Positions 1-14,186 are shown, numbered from the stretch's first letter. The stretch: 64,000 bases of DNA from Chrysomallon squamiferum (GCA_012295275.1 CM022672.1:17215894-17279893), one strand, 5' to 3'. Numbers and translations are program-made. The notes: generated by a model from the sequence alone, not told the origin.

Positions 1-953
1 CTTCCATTGGATAAATTCCGAAGAAGGGCCAATGAAAACGACGGTAACACATGGCTATAATTCTCACATGGTGCTCTTGGTCCACTACTGATTAGACGAT
101 TTTTTCAATTTTGGGGATGTTTTATAATTTATATTATTTTATGATCGATTTATTAATACATACTTATAAAAGACGTGTACCTTTCAAAGTGGAAATTATA
201 GAATATTATTCTCCGACTAATCGATCAACAGTAAGTACGAATAAAAATTAAACTTTAATTCACATCACAAGTATTACGAAGTAATGAAGTATTAGTTTAT
301 GATGAAATATTAAAATGCAGTACTTGCGAAATCTCACTGATTTACTAACTAAAGTTGAAAGCACAGAAACATTACTTAAAATCACATAAAATCAGCCTAA
401 CTATATCTTAGATTTCGTCCCACAATACAGATACTGATATACTCAGAAATTTGACATTGGAAACGTGACAAAATTATACACAACTGGTAAAATATGGCTA
501 TTGTTAATAAATAATAATCATTAGAATGCAGATGAATATCACACTTGTATTTTCAGTTCCACTGGCCTGAACAACGAAATTATTGTTGTTGTGGGGTTTT
601 TTGGAGGGGGGGTACGTCCACGAAACTTGGCTTCGAAGTTTGTTTACACTGTTTACAGCATAATGCATTATAATCTTAATAAAATCCTGGAAATTCTCGT
701 GCTACGTATTGTTTCTTACTAATGTAAAAAATACATTTTCTTGTGTATAATTCCAAAATCAGACATTTGTTTTTCTTTTTATGCAGCTTTAAGTTAAATA
801 AAATAAAAACATGAGTGACGTATAATATCTTATTACCATATATATATTTTTATTAATATTCTCTATGTTAATACAATTTGAAACCATATACTGATCATTA
901 TTATTATTATTGTTATTGTTACTGTTAGTGTTATTCTGATTATTATTCTGATA

Positions 954-986
<33 letters not shown>

Positions 987-1068
987 GCAGCTCATCAATA
1001 TGATATATGATATCCCAAGCTGATGGTTTCCCAGAATCTTTTTTAAGTAATTACATTGTTAGAAAATA
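1..1068. other. 5' flank of the GPAM-like gene, no coding sequence seen
   Basis: No convincing coding exon on either strand. The interval ends with a long (ATT)n tract that runs into an acceptor-like sequence ending at 990, so a 5' UTR exon carrying the start codon may begin at 991. CCAAT-like sequence at the left edge (about 29-33) and a G-rich run near 603-612 are visible but cannot be tied to a transcription start. The short minus-strand reading frame here is only translated microsatellite (poly-Asn). Confidence 0.5.
898..987. repeat. (ATT)n microsatellite, interrupted
   Basis: Trinucleotide ATT/GTT-rich tract, purest from about 957 to 985. It lies directly before the putative 5' UTR acceptor of the GPAM-like gene and so forms its pyrimidine-rich context. 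Confidence 0.85.
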
Positions 1069-4000
1069 ATGGAGGACAATTTAGATACAGGGCCATGTGT
1101 TGTTCCTGGCATGGCTCGATTACCAGGCAGGCGAAACTTCAAAAGAAGAGAAAAAAACAAAAATACATATTTTGATCAGGTACATTATTATTACTATTTT
1201 TTTTATTTTTTTTCTGGCTTTTGTTTTTCTTTTTGTTTATGGCATCTGTATAAATATGAATGCATTTGATTTTAAATAAAAACATTTTTTTTTTTTTTTT
1301 TTTTGAGATAAATGAGAAAAATTAATAATATTTTAATTATCTGTCATTCTGTAATTAAAAATATTTTAAATGTCTTTTTTTTAAATTATTTAAAAAAACT
1401 ATATATGTACACATGTAATGTGTTGTTATACTGAATATTTTCAGTTCCTAGGTAGTAATTTGTAAATGTATTAATTAAAAGATTATTTCAAGACTGATAT
1501 CATATGAATGTGTTGAAATTATATTTTGATATGACATTCTTAAAACGTATTAATAAAAATGGTGCTCTCTCTCTCTCTTTTTTTAATTGTTAGATAAACA
1601 CCAGAGTCATTGCATCTTTCAAAACCAATCCTTCATATCGAGCAGATAATTTCATTGTGAATCGTCCTCTCATGGGTCAGTGCTGTCACTGTCTTCCAAT
1701 CAGTCAGGTATGTTGAATACTAGCATCCAGGATTCATATCTAATGCCTTATGGTTCATGGAAAAAAAGCTTGTTTTCTTCAAAAATTATATCATGTCAGA
1801 ATTTATCAGTTTCTGGATATCTAAAAGTTGATGAAAGTAATTTTATGAATGCATTTTAATCTGTGATGCTGTTAAAGTATATCTCTGATGATGACATGAA
1901 ATAGCTAAATATATTCTTACTACTTCCAAGTTAAATTTTATAAGTTGATATGTTCTTGTTTTTTTTAATTATTTAAAAAAATATATCTTTTATATCATCC
2001 AATCTTAATAACTAAATATAACAATAAAACAATGCAGTTTAAAACACACATTCCATGCAGGACAAACTGATATGGATCTGGTTTTATCTGATATTGTTGC
2101 TCAAAAATACAGCCATTAAGGATAATGATGATATGACTCCAGTTTTAAAGAGTTAAAATTGATGCTAGGTTGTTCAAAACAATAATATAAATATACTTTC
2201 AGTTAAACAGATATGTTGTTAAATGATTGTAAATAAAATAATGGTGTTATGGCAATAACAAAATAAAACATCAAGGTAATTTAAATAACCGATTTTATTA
2301 TTCATTCAGTATACACTGACTAGTGTGTCAGAGCACATACATAGCTGCATTGTACAGGTAAACGTTTCTGGGAAATGTAATAATGTCCTTTTGTTGCATT
2401 CTGTAAAATAAAAATTGAACATGAAATACACTATTCTGAAGAATGACTAAAGATTGTTTTCCTTTTTTTCTTTATTGTTATTCAAACATTTTGTTTTTAC
2501 TTATTTCTTCAGTATATATTAGTAACATTTAATTTATTTTATTTTTTTATTAATGTTATTCAAATTTTTATATATTTTTTACTTATTTACTTATTTCTTC
2601 ATTATAAATTAGTAACATTTAATTTTTTTTTTTCAGAGAGAACTTGTCACTAGCTATATTGGTGATGCTGGTATGAGGAACATTTTTGATGTGAAGTCTG
2701 AACTTCGCTCAAAGAGACTGCTCATCAATTCATTCTCCTGTTTCGTTTATGCTATTACCAGATCCAGCCAAAAGAAATACCCAGACATTTCATCAGTTGT
2801 GTTAAAAAATGAAAAGTATTTATTTAATTTTTTTTAAACTGTCTTTTTTTTGTTTTTCATATATCCACAAAGTACATTCTCTGTATTTGTTAGTTTCATC
2901 TGCTGAATATTCACAAACTCCTGATGACATTTTTTTTTATTGACATTAGATATTTTTTTTACCTTCTTTATTTATTTTATTGTTTAGGCTGAATTAGGCA
3001 TAAACATTCATTGTTCATTACTTTTATGTTTTAAAATAATAAAAAATGCTTTAAAATATATTCTTCATTTAAGAAATTTTGCATAGCATTCTAATTTTAT
3101 GAGGATTTATATTTTTCAGAGTTATAGAAGCTATAGAGAAAACTGCATCAGATGAACTCAATAATTCCAGTAAGTTCATAAATTATCTCTTTAACATTCT
3201 TAAAAATACTTTTGTTCAAGTGCACATTTGTATATAACATGAGAAATTTATTTTAGATATTTGTTTTTAGATATCTTGCTCATTTTGTTCAACAACTATT
3301 AAGTAGTAACGTCTTACATCAAAATCAAATTCTGTGTAATTACTTTTTAGTGGAATAATAATAATTTTATATTTTGTTAACAATTATTTAGGATTTCTTT
3401 CTTTTAAAAACTAAAAATTAAATCTTTAACTCAATCATGTCAATGCAAAAATTTTGCTCATTAATTAACAAAGATTACATTCAACTGATACTATTTTATT
3501 TTATTTTATATATTATAATGACTGTTACTGCAATGTTTATTTTAAAAAATATCTGTTTTCTTGTTATTTTTTTCTAGATCCAACTGCAAAACAATATGCT
3601 GAAAGTTTAGCTCGATGCAAGAAAAGAGCAAAAAAATATCTGAAGAAAATGAAAGCATCTATATCCACAGCATTGATAGGGTATGTATGTGAAAGTGAAT
3701 GACGGATTAGAAGGTACCTCCTAGTATTTTGGAATTAACCAAATTTAAAAACCCATAAAATGGATGTGAAAACCCTGTGAACTGTTTTAGCATTCATTTA
3801 GCTTGATTTCAGCCCATTACACTTCTGTTTTTCAGTCGGACATACAAGACATTAAAACGATTGATACACAACAAGGATCCACTGTTTGGGTTAGTTTTCT
3901 AGACCATGTAAAATCTACAGTCAGTCAGACTGTAGTAGACTGCTGTATGTCTCGTTTCCTCACAAAAGCATCAAGTGCACGTCATGTAACAGTTTGCACT

Positions 4001-7000
4001 TACTGCTCTGTCTTTGTATATTGATTGTTAATATCACAGACAAACATATATTTACTATTTTTATTGGTTTATTGCAGATTTACTGGCTGGTTTTTGCTGA
4101 AATTTCTCAGTAGATTTCTGCGTACCATTCAGGTTCATAAAAACCAGATAAAGATGCTGCAAGATACTGCCAAGGTAAGATTTCAAACTTTTTCTGATTA
4201 TGGCTTATAGGGAATAATAGCTTGAGGACAGGATCCAAGTATTAAAAAAAAATCTGTTTATACTTAATTTACAGTTTATGCACATAACATGTTAGATCTG
4301 GTAAAATTCAACTCAGTCAGTTTGTACCACATTTTTGTTCAGTTTAAAGCAAGGCATGAATGATGACAGGGTGGTCATTTTGGATTTAAAATTATCATTT
4401 TCATTTTGTGTTAAAAACTAACATTGGGGTTATTTATCTTTTCAGAAAGGAGTTCCAGTTATCTATCTTCCTCTTCATAAAAGTCATCTGGACTACATAC
4501 TGGTAACATTCATCCTTTGGAACATCAACGTAAGAGCACCATATGTTGCTGCTGGTGAAAATCTAGATATTCCTTTCTTTGGGCAAGTATAATTCTTGAA
4601 AGTTTACAACCTGAGCTTGTTCTGCATATTTTGTTATACAGACAGAACAATATTCCAGTGAGTTGTAATTATTTCCTTGTAATGAGCCAGTAATAGCAAA
4701 ATAGTATATAGCACTTCTTAGAGTTTTTTTATAAGTTTTTTAAGTTCTCTAATATTACATGATGAAATCTTCCTTAATCTGTTATTTAATTCAACACATA
4801 ATAGCAGTGTGGTTTATAAATAAGCAAACTGGAATATATCCTTGTGTTTTAATTCACGAAATGTTAGACTATGGAGACAGCAGATTCCTGAATTAAGTCC
4901 TTGACATTTATACAGATACAAGGTCCTTGAAAATTGGAATATTTGTCCTTCAGAAATAAGTCTCTACTTTCAATCTTGTATGTACAAAAGTTAAAATAAT
5001 ACCATCATAATTCTAATTTATCAATTATATTTTAAATACATTGTTATTTTTTTTTTATTTCAGTGCCCTAATGAAAGGTTTAGGTGGATTTTTTATTCGA
5101 AGAAAACTGGATAGGATACCTGAGAAAAAAGATATTATTTACAGAAAACTCCTTCAAGTGGTATGTTAAACTGAATTATATTTTATTTAAAGTCTATTAC
5201 AGCACCAAACATATATTATGAATGTATAATTCAGATGTATTATTTCATTATGTGTAATTTTAAACCAAAATGTCTCATGACTGCAAACTATTTGGCAAAA
5301 ATTGGTATGAAAAATTAATATCTAAACATATTAAAAGTAATATTTATATTGTATACATAATTATTTGTTTAATATTTTTTTTATCATTATTAGTTTTCAT
5401 TATTTGTTTATTAAATAGTCTTGTTATGTGTTGTTTGGCATTTTTTTTTATGTTTCTCTTCTCTTTATTATAGTACATGCGAGAACTGCTGAAGAGAGGT
5501 GAACCTTTCGAGTTCTTTATTGAAGGAGGACGGACTCGCTCTGGTAAAGCCATGATACCCAAAGCTGGTCTTCTGTCAGTTGTTGTTGATGCTTGCATTG
5601 ATGGTTAGTTATCAGCACATTCTCTGTATTTTTTTTTTTTTTCTAGTCTTCTTTATAACTTGTTTGTTTATTTTATTTTGTATTTATAATTTTTTTTTTT
5701 ATTCCATTTTTTTTTTTTATTATTATTATTTTAGTTGTTTAATGTTACATTTATTTGACTAAGTTTTAAAGATACATTTTACTGTTGGCTAATAGTTGTA
5801 TTTGGAGATTGATGTATTTTGATATCTTTAATATTTGAACAAGTTCATTTAAAAGTATAGTTAAAAGTGTGTTTATATTTCTTTGCTCAGAGAATAGATG
5901 ATAAACATGGATGTTTCATAAATATTTGAATCTATTTTACAATTTTGATGTTTGAATTAACCAAATGCTGAAAAAAAAATTGGTAATAATTATTAATCCA
6001 CAGTTCTACATTCTATAATAATATTTTTATTTATTTTTGAATATTTCAGGTTTTGTCCCTGATGCATATATTATTCCATTAAGCATCAGTTATGAAAGAT
6101 TGGTGGATGGTAATTTCTGCAGGGAACAAATGGTATGTCAACTTTAAATTTCCTATCAATATAACCTTTCATGTACACTTCCTGTGAATCTATCTAATCA
6201 TGGCACATGTTCATTAGTTTGGGCACATTTCTACTTCCATAATATTAATTTTTTTTGCATTAATTGTTGTTTTCTCCTGAAATGTCATATCAAGAATAAG
6301 CAGTAGTTTTCCATTAAGACACACAATTCCTGGTTGCATTTATAACATTTGTCAGTTTAGGCACATTTCAGTAAAAAAAAATGTTTAAAGTGAAAATTTA
6401 ACCTGGTTCAGAACATGCATTTATCCTCAGAACATGCATTTATCCTCAGAACATGCATTTATCCTCAGCAGTGATGAAGTTATTATTTTGCCCAGTTTAG
6501 CTTTAAACATTTGTTGATAGAGAGAGAGAGAGAAAAAAAAACCCATTGAAATTTAATATTTTCTTATGACATAAGGTTAGAAAGAAATTGTATATTTTTA
6601 AAATATTTTTAGAATTTAAACATGATACCAAAATGAAACTAATAAAATAATATGAAATGATGTGTTACATATTTATTTTAGAATGAAATTTATTTTTTTA
6701 GGGTGAACCAAAGGTGTCTGAAACATTTTTCGGGGCAGTTAAAGGCATCTTGAAAGTTATCTGTGGAAACTTTGGAAGTGTTAGAATTGATTTCTGTCAG
6801 CCATTTTCCATAAAGGTAAATGCTTATTTCAGTACAAATAATTTTATTTTATTTTTTTTTTTTGGTCACTGTTGCAAATTTGAAATACTTTTTGCACATT
6901 CATAGGTTACATATTTCATGTTTATGATCTGTTTGTTCCAAAAATTTACTAAATGAAGTAAATGTTTAAAAACTTTCCTCACTGGTGATTTTTTTTTTTT

Positions 7001-10000
7001 TTTTTTTGAATTAGAATGCTCCATACTTCTTTAGTCAATATGAAAAATGTGAATAAATTGTAGGAATATATCCAAAACAATCCAGCAGTTGTGGGGAAAC
7101 CATTATCACCAACATCATCTTCTGGTGACTTTTCTCCAACAATGAATGGTGAGCCTTTGTCCTCATCTTCAAGAATCAGTCTGCAGTTTGAAAGTTCTGA
7201 ACACTGTCGCAGACTCGTCAAAGGACTAGCATTTCACGTAGTACATGGTGAGTATTGATTGACTTCCATTTTTAAAACAGCTTTTTGTCCTTGATAAATA
7301 AAAAGGGAGTGAAGAGAATGGAGATAAAAAGATCAACCCTTTTCATAGTGAAATGGATTTAAGTACTTAAATTATAAATAAAAAAAGATGAAAGGAGATA
7401 AAGATAAAGCAGCTCTTTTTTTAAACATATAAATAAGACGTGGAAGTTTATATTTATGGATGGGTTTAAATAATAGAAAAAGTTAATATTCCAGTTTCTT
7501 TCAAATCTTGTGAATAAAAAATAAATATTAAAAAAAGGAAATTTTAGTGTGAAAAATAAGCAGAAGCATTTTTATTATAAATTAAATAAATAGAAATATG
7601 AGTTTAATTGTAATGCATTGAAACAAATGTGTTTTCACGTTTTATCACTATAATATCTTTTATTTTATTTTATTATATGTTCAAAAATTCATATTTCTTT
7701 TATTTTTATTTTTTCATACAGTTTTCTATTTTATGAATTTCAAATATTAATTAATTTAATAATAAAAAGTGTTTTATAAATTTACTGAGAGTAACTTCAG
7801 CCAATTTGCCTGTTACAGATGCTGTCCATTCCACAGCTGTGATGTGCACAAACATGTTGGCTTTTCTCTTGCTGACAAAGTTCAGACAGGTAAGAAGGAA
7901 ATATTTGTGTAACAATCATTGCATTATAGTCTTTTAATAACTATTAGTTGTTAAACATGACTGAAGTAAGCACATAGAGCCTCTACTGCTTTGGTTCCTA
8001 TTCTTACAAGCAAAGAATGTTTTACATGATCTTCTCCCAGAATAGGGAAGCACACAGCCATGTTGTCATTTGATAAACAAGCTGAAGAGCAGTAGTTTTA
8101 ATAGAAATAAAATCAGTGCAGTTTGACTGGACTACACCTAAAGCATATCTGCATTGTAGCAGATTTCTGTTTTTCTCATGTAAATGTGTAAAAATACTGA
8201 TTTGTGAAATGTGATGTCTTCTTGGTGCCTCATCTAAAATGATATATTCAGTGTAAACTGTCTGTACTTGTTCCTTAAAAAAATTAGGATGGTGATATTT
8301 ATTTAAAATTTAGTCATTTATAAATTGCTAAAATATTTAAATGAACATAACTGTTAAAAATGTTTTTGTTTTTTTTTCAGTTAGAATGGAAAAAATTTGA
8401 CCTTATGAAGTTATCAGTACTAATTTTTTGTTATTTCAGATATCCATTCTGCTGCAATCTCTTTATACCGATCAGCACTTCGATTCATTAAAACCTATAT
8501 TAATACAAATAATTATCTACTAATTCATATTTTGCAGGGTGCAGGATTTTCTGAAGTTGTAAAAAGTTTCACATGGCTGCGTGAAGAACTAAAGATGCGC
8601 AAGAGAGATGTAGGTTTCTGTGGAAAGAATGAAGAAGTAGTTGAATATGCCTGTGATATTCTTGGTGAAAACCTTGTTTGTATCAGGTTAGTGTTCTGTA
8701 AATTAAAGGTATTTTCATCTTTCTGTAGTCAGGAGATTAAATCATAGTAAACCATATAAACATATTATAATCAGTCTGGATGATTAAACAGTAAATAGAA
8801 GGATTAGAGTTTAAATTGAAATTGCTTTATATTTGGAGGGGTGTTTGTTTACATTCCAAATTTTGTATTTAGTTTTATTATTTTTAAATATTTTATGTTA
8901 TTTATTTTTCTTACTTTGTACATATGGTTTTTTTTTTCATTTGCTCACCCTCCCTCCCCAGAATAACTTTTACACATGAACAAATCTTTAATAATTACAT
9001 ATGTTGTTCTGTAATAATTATATCTATATTTTATTTCAGGGCTGGTGAAACTGGTGTAAGAATCATTCCAAACATTTCACTTCCTTATGTTTTGGAGCTC
9101 AGTTACTATAGTAACAGTGTCATATCTGCTTTTCTTCTTGACAGCATTTTAGGTAGGTTTGTTTCTTAATGCTTACTGCTGTTTTTGATTTGAAAAGATG
9201 AATTGAAAAAATATAAAACCAAATGTTAGAACAAGAAAAGTTTGGGTAAATTGTTGTTATTTATATAAACTTGTTACATGTGTATTTAAACAGCAACAAA
9301 ATTGTTTGATAAAAAGTAAGCAAACATAATCAAACTTATTGAGTGTAAATTCTAAAGACGAACAATAAATAATTTAAAATTGATAAAAGAATTTGTTATA
9401 AAATATCATCATCATTCATAGATTACTAAAATGTTAAATATACTCTGATAAATTGAATTTAATAAATTGAATTATTTCACAGTTATTCAGTAAATATTAT
9501 TTTATGATCACAGTGAATGCAGTGCTCTATGTTGGAAATATCTGCTTGCCAACTGTAGTTGAGTATGAATGTGAGGACATTTTGTTTACCGAGAGGACAT
9601 TTTAAAGACAGCTGGACAGCTCTGCAGACTTCTACAGTATGAGTTCATTTTTGTTCCGGTGAGTAATTTTACTAATAATGAATTTTAATAAAAACAATAT
9701 ATTTATTTAATAACTAGATTTATTTCTGGTATTTAAAGATATGTACATGAATCAATAACCATGTGCATTTGAACTGAATTAATCAGTACATCTAAATCAG
9801 AAAATATCAAGATCATTTAGATGAATTTTATTTGGTGGATGGTAATATCCAGTAGCCTTTCCAGCACTTCTGGGAATATCCAGATATTGTTTACAGATAT
9901 TTTTTCTTGTATTTTAAAGCCTTGTGTTAAGCTCATGGATGTACTGACTGAAACCCTTGACCATCTGGTTTCCGTGGAGATACTTAGTATGGATGAAAAT

Positions 10001-11340
10001 GATTTAGATGCAGAGTATAGTCCGTTTGATCATGAGTGGACAAAACGTCTTTCTGCTGCTGTTTCATGGCTGGATGAAGATGAAGAAGCAGAAGAAGATG
10101 CTTACATCAGAGAGAAACCACTGAAGGTTAATGGCCATGTTGTTTTCATCATTTCATACGTTTACTAAAATAACTTCTGCTCTATAAAATATAAAAAGCA
10201 GACAAAAAAAAAAAAATACAGTAGCTACTTATAAATATGAAACTCCTAAGTTTTGTTTTTATGATACTAATAATTAATTATTATTTAATATTTTTATAAA
10301 TTACTTCTTGAATTGCCTAGAGTGGGTTTTTTTTTTTTTGACTTTCTGGGCTCTTTTTAACATTTTAAATAAATGATGAGCACTGTGTCAGTTTTATGTG
10401 TCAGGGAACATTAAAAGAGTGTTTGAAATTATTCTTTTTTATTTGACAGGTGAACATGTGTCAGGCTGAGTGTAAAACAAAACTAAAGTTCTTTCATCAA
10501 GTGTTAGCACCAATACTAGAGACATATCTTATTACAGCATATCACATTTCTCAGAACCTAGATAATGAGATTCCAGGTCAGTATCTTTGACAGGTTATTT
10601 TATCTTTTTTTGAGAGCCAGAGAGAAGAGATGGATGAAAAGGAGAGTAGGTGAATAAGTGAATGTATTTATGCATGTGAGTGCTTTTCAAAACAGACATG
10701 TCATTTTTGATTTCAGTGTTGATTGATCATTAAATGATATTTCAAAATATTTATTCCTTTTTATTGTAGAAACAGATTTTCTGAAACAACTCTGTTCATT
10801 AGCCAGAGAAAAGGATCGATTCATATATGGTAATTAATTTTATATTATATTATATATTATATGAGATATTTTTACCCTAAATAAATAATAGTATTCTCAT
10901 AGTATTCTGAAGAGAACTCTGTGTGTTTGTGTCTTTGTTTGTATGCATATTTCAATAACATGACAAATTTTTATTTCTTTTTCCTGACTATCAAATAATA
11001 ATCATAGTAATAGTTACCTTTTCATTCATAAAAAATCTATTCTTAACTATTACTTATAGTTACAGATTATGATAAGATGTCATAAATACTTTTAACCTAG
11101 TAAAACTGACAGATAAATATTTGATCTTTCATAATTTACAATTATTAATGTGTATATTATTATTGTTTAGCTGAAAGTGCTGCTATGGAGACCCTGAAGA
11201 ATTCTCTGAAATCCTATGAAGACATTGGTGTAATTGAGAACTATTCTGCAGGCAATCTTTGTATGGTTGGTCCTACTGACAACACTCAGAGCAAGGATGA
11301 TTTGGCCCACTACATTGATATTCTAGAAGTTCTGAAATAA
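1069..11340 (+). CDS. GPAM: Glycerol-3-phosphate acyltransferase, mitochondrial type (GPAT1/2-like)
   Basis: Transfers an acyl chain from acyl-CoA to sn-1 of glycerol-3-phosphate, the first step of phospholipid and triacylglycerol synthesis; the family sits in the outer mitochondrial membrane. I traced 20 coding exons: 1069-1179, 1594-1707, 2637-2815, 3120-3169, 3578-3680, 4078-4174, 4446-4582, 5064-5160, 5474-5603, 6050-6132, 6702-6815, 7064-7247, 7819-7889, 8538-8686, 9040-9152, 9514-9658, 9920-10126, 10450-10576, 10770-10829, 11171-11340. All phases join except inside exon 16. The total is about 813 residues, close to vertebrate GPAM (828). The N-terminal region carries the family's GQCC motif, and the C-terminal half matches GPAM throughout. 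The start is the first ATG of an exon ending in a clean donor. It could be the GPAT2-type paralogue, which I cannot separate from GPAM by eye. Confidence 0.93.
4446..6132 (+). other. GPAM: Acyltransferase catalytic block of the GPAT (motifs I-IV)
   Basis: Exons 7-10 hold the PlsC-type active site. Motif I, HKSHLD, gives the H(X)4D pair at about H229 and D234, the catalytic base dyad. Motif II is GGFFIRR (about 271-277). Motif III is FIEGGRTRSGK (about 311-321), which binds glycerol-3-phosphate; position 315 is Gly, as in bacterial PlsB, where I recall Thr in vertebrate GPAM. Motif IV is IIPLSISYE (about 347-355). All four are intact, so the catalytic half looks functional. Residue numbers are counted from the ATG at 1069. 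Confidence 0.9.
4581..4588 (+). other. Non-canonical GC donor (GC-AG intron) in the GPAT gene
   Basis: Exon 7 must end at 4582 (TTT GG) to join exon 8 (T GCC CTA ATG) in the family frame. The next bases are GCAAGT, a GC donor otherwise matching consensus. The only alternative, a GT at 4588-4589, gives phase 0 and turns exon 8 into nonsense. The acceptor ends at 5063. Confidence 0.85.
6408..6464. repeat. Three-copy 19-bp tandem repeat
   Basis: The unit TCAGAACATGCATTTATCC occurs three times head to tail, essentially identical, inside a GPAT intron. The identity implies recent expansion. Confidence 0.9.
9514..9658 (+). other. GPAM: GPAT exon 16 with an apparent one-base deletion
   Basis: From the acceptor at 9511-9513 the frame reads VNAVLYVGNICLP...EYEC to 9572. 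Family-like sequence then resumes in another frame from 9575 (GHFVYREDILKTAGQLCRLL, then QYEFIFVP) to the donor at 9659. Two bases (9573-9574) sit where three are needed. Left unshifted, the frame hits TAA at 9603. Exons on both sides are intact, so a sequencing or assembly error is more likely than a dead gene. Confidence 0.8.
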
Positions 11341-14186
11341 TTAATTAGAGTCATCCTAAACCAGTTAAAAGTGTTAATGAAGTGCAATGTGTAGGCAGAA
11401 GACAGGATCCTAATATATAACAATAAGTGACAAAATTACCTTTGATAGTGTTTTGAAAGATTGAGCCAAAGTCATCCTCGTTACAGAAATTAATCTTTTA
11501 ATGAAGTTCAGTTTGCAAAACACAGAATTTCATTTCAAGTAAGTATCTATAAGGAACAAAAAAAAAATGAAACGTAAGATCAGTCTAAACACAGTAGGAG
11601 GCAATGATTTTTTACAGAACTCCATTTTAAAAATGGTATTGAAAGAAAACTTTGTATGAAATGGGAAAGTAAGAATTCCATTGTTTTATTGCAGTGTTAC
11701 GGAATAAAATAGTGAAAAACAATATTTTCTCTCCTGTTTTATCATTACTGATGTAACTGCCTCAGCATTCAACTGGCATTCAAAAGACTTTGTAATTCTT
11801 TGAATTTGATAACTTTTCTGTAGTGGACCATTTTACAGTTGTTAACATTTGTGCAATGAATTTGTTTTTGATTGTTAGACCAGTGCACAATTTCCTTAGT
11901 TTCTCTTTTTTGGAACTTGTGATTAGGAAATTCTGGATTTGATATTATTGTTTGTGGTATTCCTTGTTTTAACACACAGGCTTGGCAGCAGATTGTCAGT
12001 TTGATGAAGAAAGACTGATTAACATTAGTGTTGAGCTGATGTTTATTTTTTTATAATTGTTGCATATGACTTTGATTTCTGAAACAGAATCTCAGTATGT
12101 GAATGATATTGGGTTGATTGAGTGCAAGACAGGTATCAAAATATATTTATTTATTACTGATGTTGTACACATTTGATCTGGTATTATTTTTTACAGCTCT
12201 TAACAGACTTTTAAACAAAGAAATCTGTTATTTGTTTTGTTCATCTTAACAATTTTCAGATTTTTATTTATAAGGTTTCAAAACGACATTGTTATCATGT
12301 GTTTGTGTTGTAATATAAATTTCTCAGCTCATGACCTCAGTTTGTTTTATTACAAGTTGTTTATTAAAAAAAGAAAATAAATGTAATTTTGATAGTTATA
12401 ATTATATGAAATAAACTGCATAAAAGATAAGGAACAACCTGTAATAAGATATGTTTTACACACAACTTTTAAATCATGCAGCACTAAGATAATAAAACCA
12501 TGCAGAAGGACCACATTTTCAGATTCTTTATTTTATTTATTTTTTTGTTTGGTTTTGAGTTCATAGTAAAAAAATATGTTATCACTAATTTCACAAGTTT
12601 TATAGTTCTTTTCCTTTTTCTTGTTAAGCTTCTGAAATAATTGTTAATGAAATATATTTGTATATCTATTTTATTATTTATTTAAGGTTCCTTGAGCACT
12701 GAGGTCATCTACCAGTTATTATATATAATTTTTAAATTTAAACATACGCATTCAGTTTTGGGAAAGAGTCAGATTTTAACTATTATTTATTTGTTATTTA
12801 CTGCTTAATCATCTGTTATTTAAGAATTCTAATGCACATGATGCTATAGATTTATTAGTATTTAAAAATATTGTTAGAAGTATTGTTTTTGTTCCTATCA
12901 CTCGTACAAATAACATAATGCCATTGGTAATATTAAGACATCAGAATATGATTTATAGGTACCCCTGAAGAATATAAGAATACTCTTCCTTGAGATATAT
13001 TTATAATAAAAACCACAATATTTTGTTTCTCCTGCATTTATGATACTTATTTAGCAACAAATAAATTAAGTGTGCTTGTGTAAATTATTGCTATTGTTAA
13101 ATCTAATATGTGTATATTTTTCCATGATGGTTTCGTGTTAAATTACAATCTGTCTCTTTCTACTTGAATTAGTGTGGAGAAGAAAGTAATTAAGATCAGG
13201 TTTCAAAATTACGTTCAGATTTTCCTTCAGCATTGTTTTTATCATTGATAAAAATATTTGATCTTCTTATATTTCACTCACATTTTAATTTGAAAATTGA
13301 TAACCACATAATGTAAATTATTTATGAACAAACTTCAGGTTTCACAAAATATATTTAAGTTGTGTTATGGAAACTGAATATTTGTTTTCAGTGTTTCCAG
13401 TTATATTAAAACAAGATCATTTCTGATATTTCACACAAAATGATTTGATTTTTAATTAATTTGTATTTGTTTCTCTGCATAATGAAAAAAAGAACACAAA
13501 GATTAATGTTGAAATGAAATTATTTATATATTATATTAACTGAAATAAATATAGTATCCAAATATTTAAATGGAAATAAATCTTAGCAAAGAAGGCATTT
13601 TCAGGTGTTTGTTTATGTATATACTTCAGTGTTTTAACATTTTTAGAATGTGATCTCATCATTATAGATACATACATTGTTATGATACCATTTTGCATTG
13701 ACAGTGACAATTTATTGGTAAATGAAATTCAATTTGGTTGTGTTTTATTAGCATGAATATACTCGGATAATTGGAGTAACCACAAATTTAAAATTTTAAT
13801 AAATGAGTATCATGATTTTACGACTTTTCTTTTTATTTAACACTTCTATTAATAAAGTTCGGTAAATATTTCAGTGAACAAAATATGTTTCATTATTTTG
13901 AAAGACTTTTGTTAATGTGTGTGAATCTGTGAAAATGTTAAAGGCATATTATTATTTATTCTAAAACACGGTTTATTTTATTCTTTGATTGATGAAGGAT
14001 AAAAACAAAGCACACATCTATTTTATTAATATTATTATTCCCTTGAAGTTATTAATAATAAAATATGGCGCTTGTTAGTTGATTAGTTTACATTATGCGG
14101 GCATGTTTGATTTCTTGTAATGAGTTATTGGAAACAAAGTGTGTGTTTATGTGTCTGTTTGTATATGTATATGTAATGTGCTTGAC
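11341..14186. other. Convergent 3' region: GPAT 3' UTR, then spacer
   Basis: No coding sequence recognised. AATAAA signals on the + strand at about 11703, 12376 and 12410 could end the GPAT transcript. TTTATT on the + strand near 13971-13982 could serve as the poly(A) signal of the minus-strand gene beginning at 14187. The rest is AT-rich single-copy-looking DNA. The 68-codon antisense frame at 11769-11975 shows no family resemblance. Confidence 0.5.
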
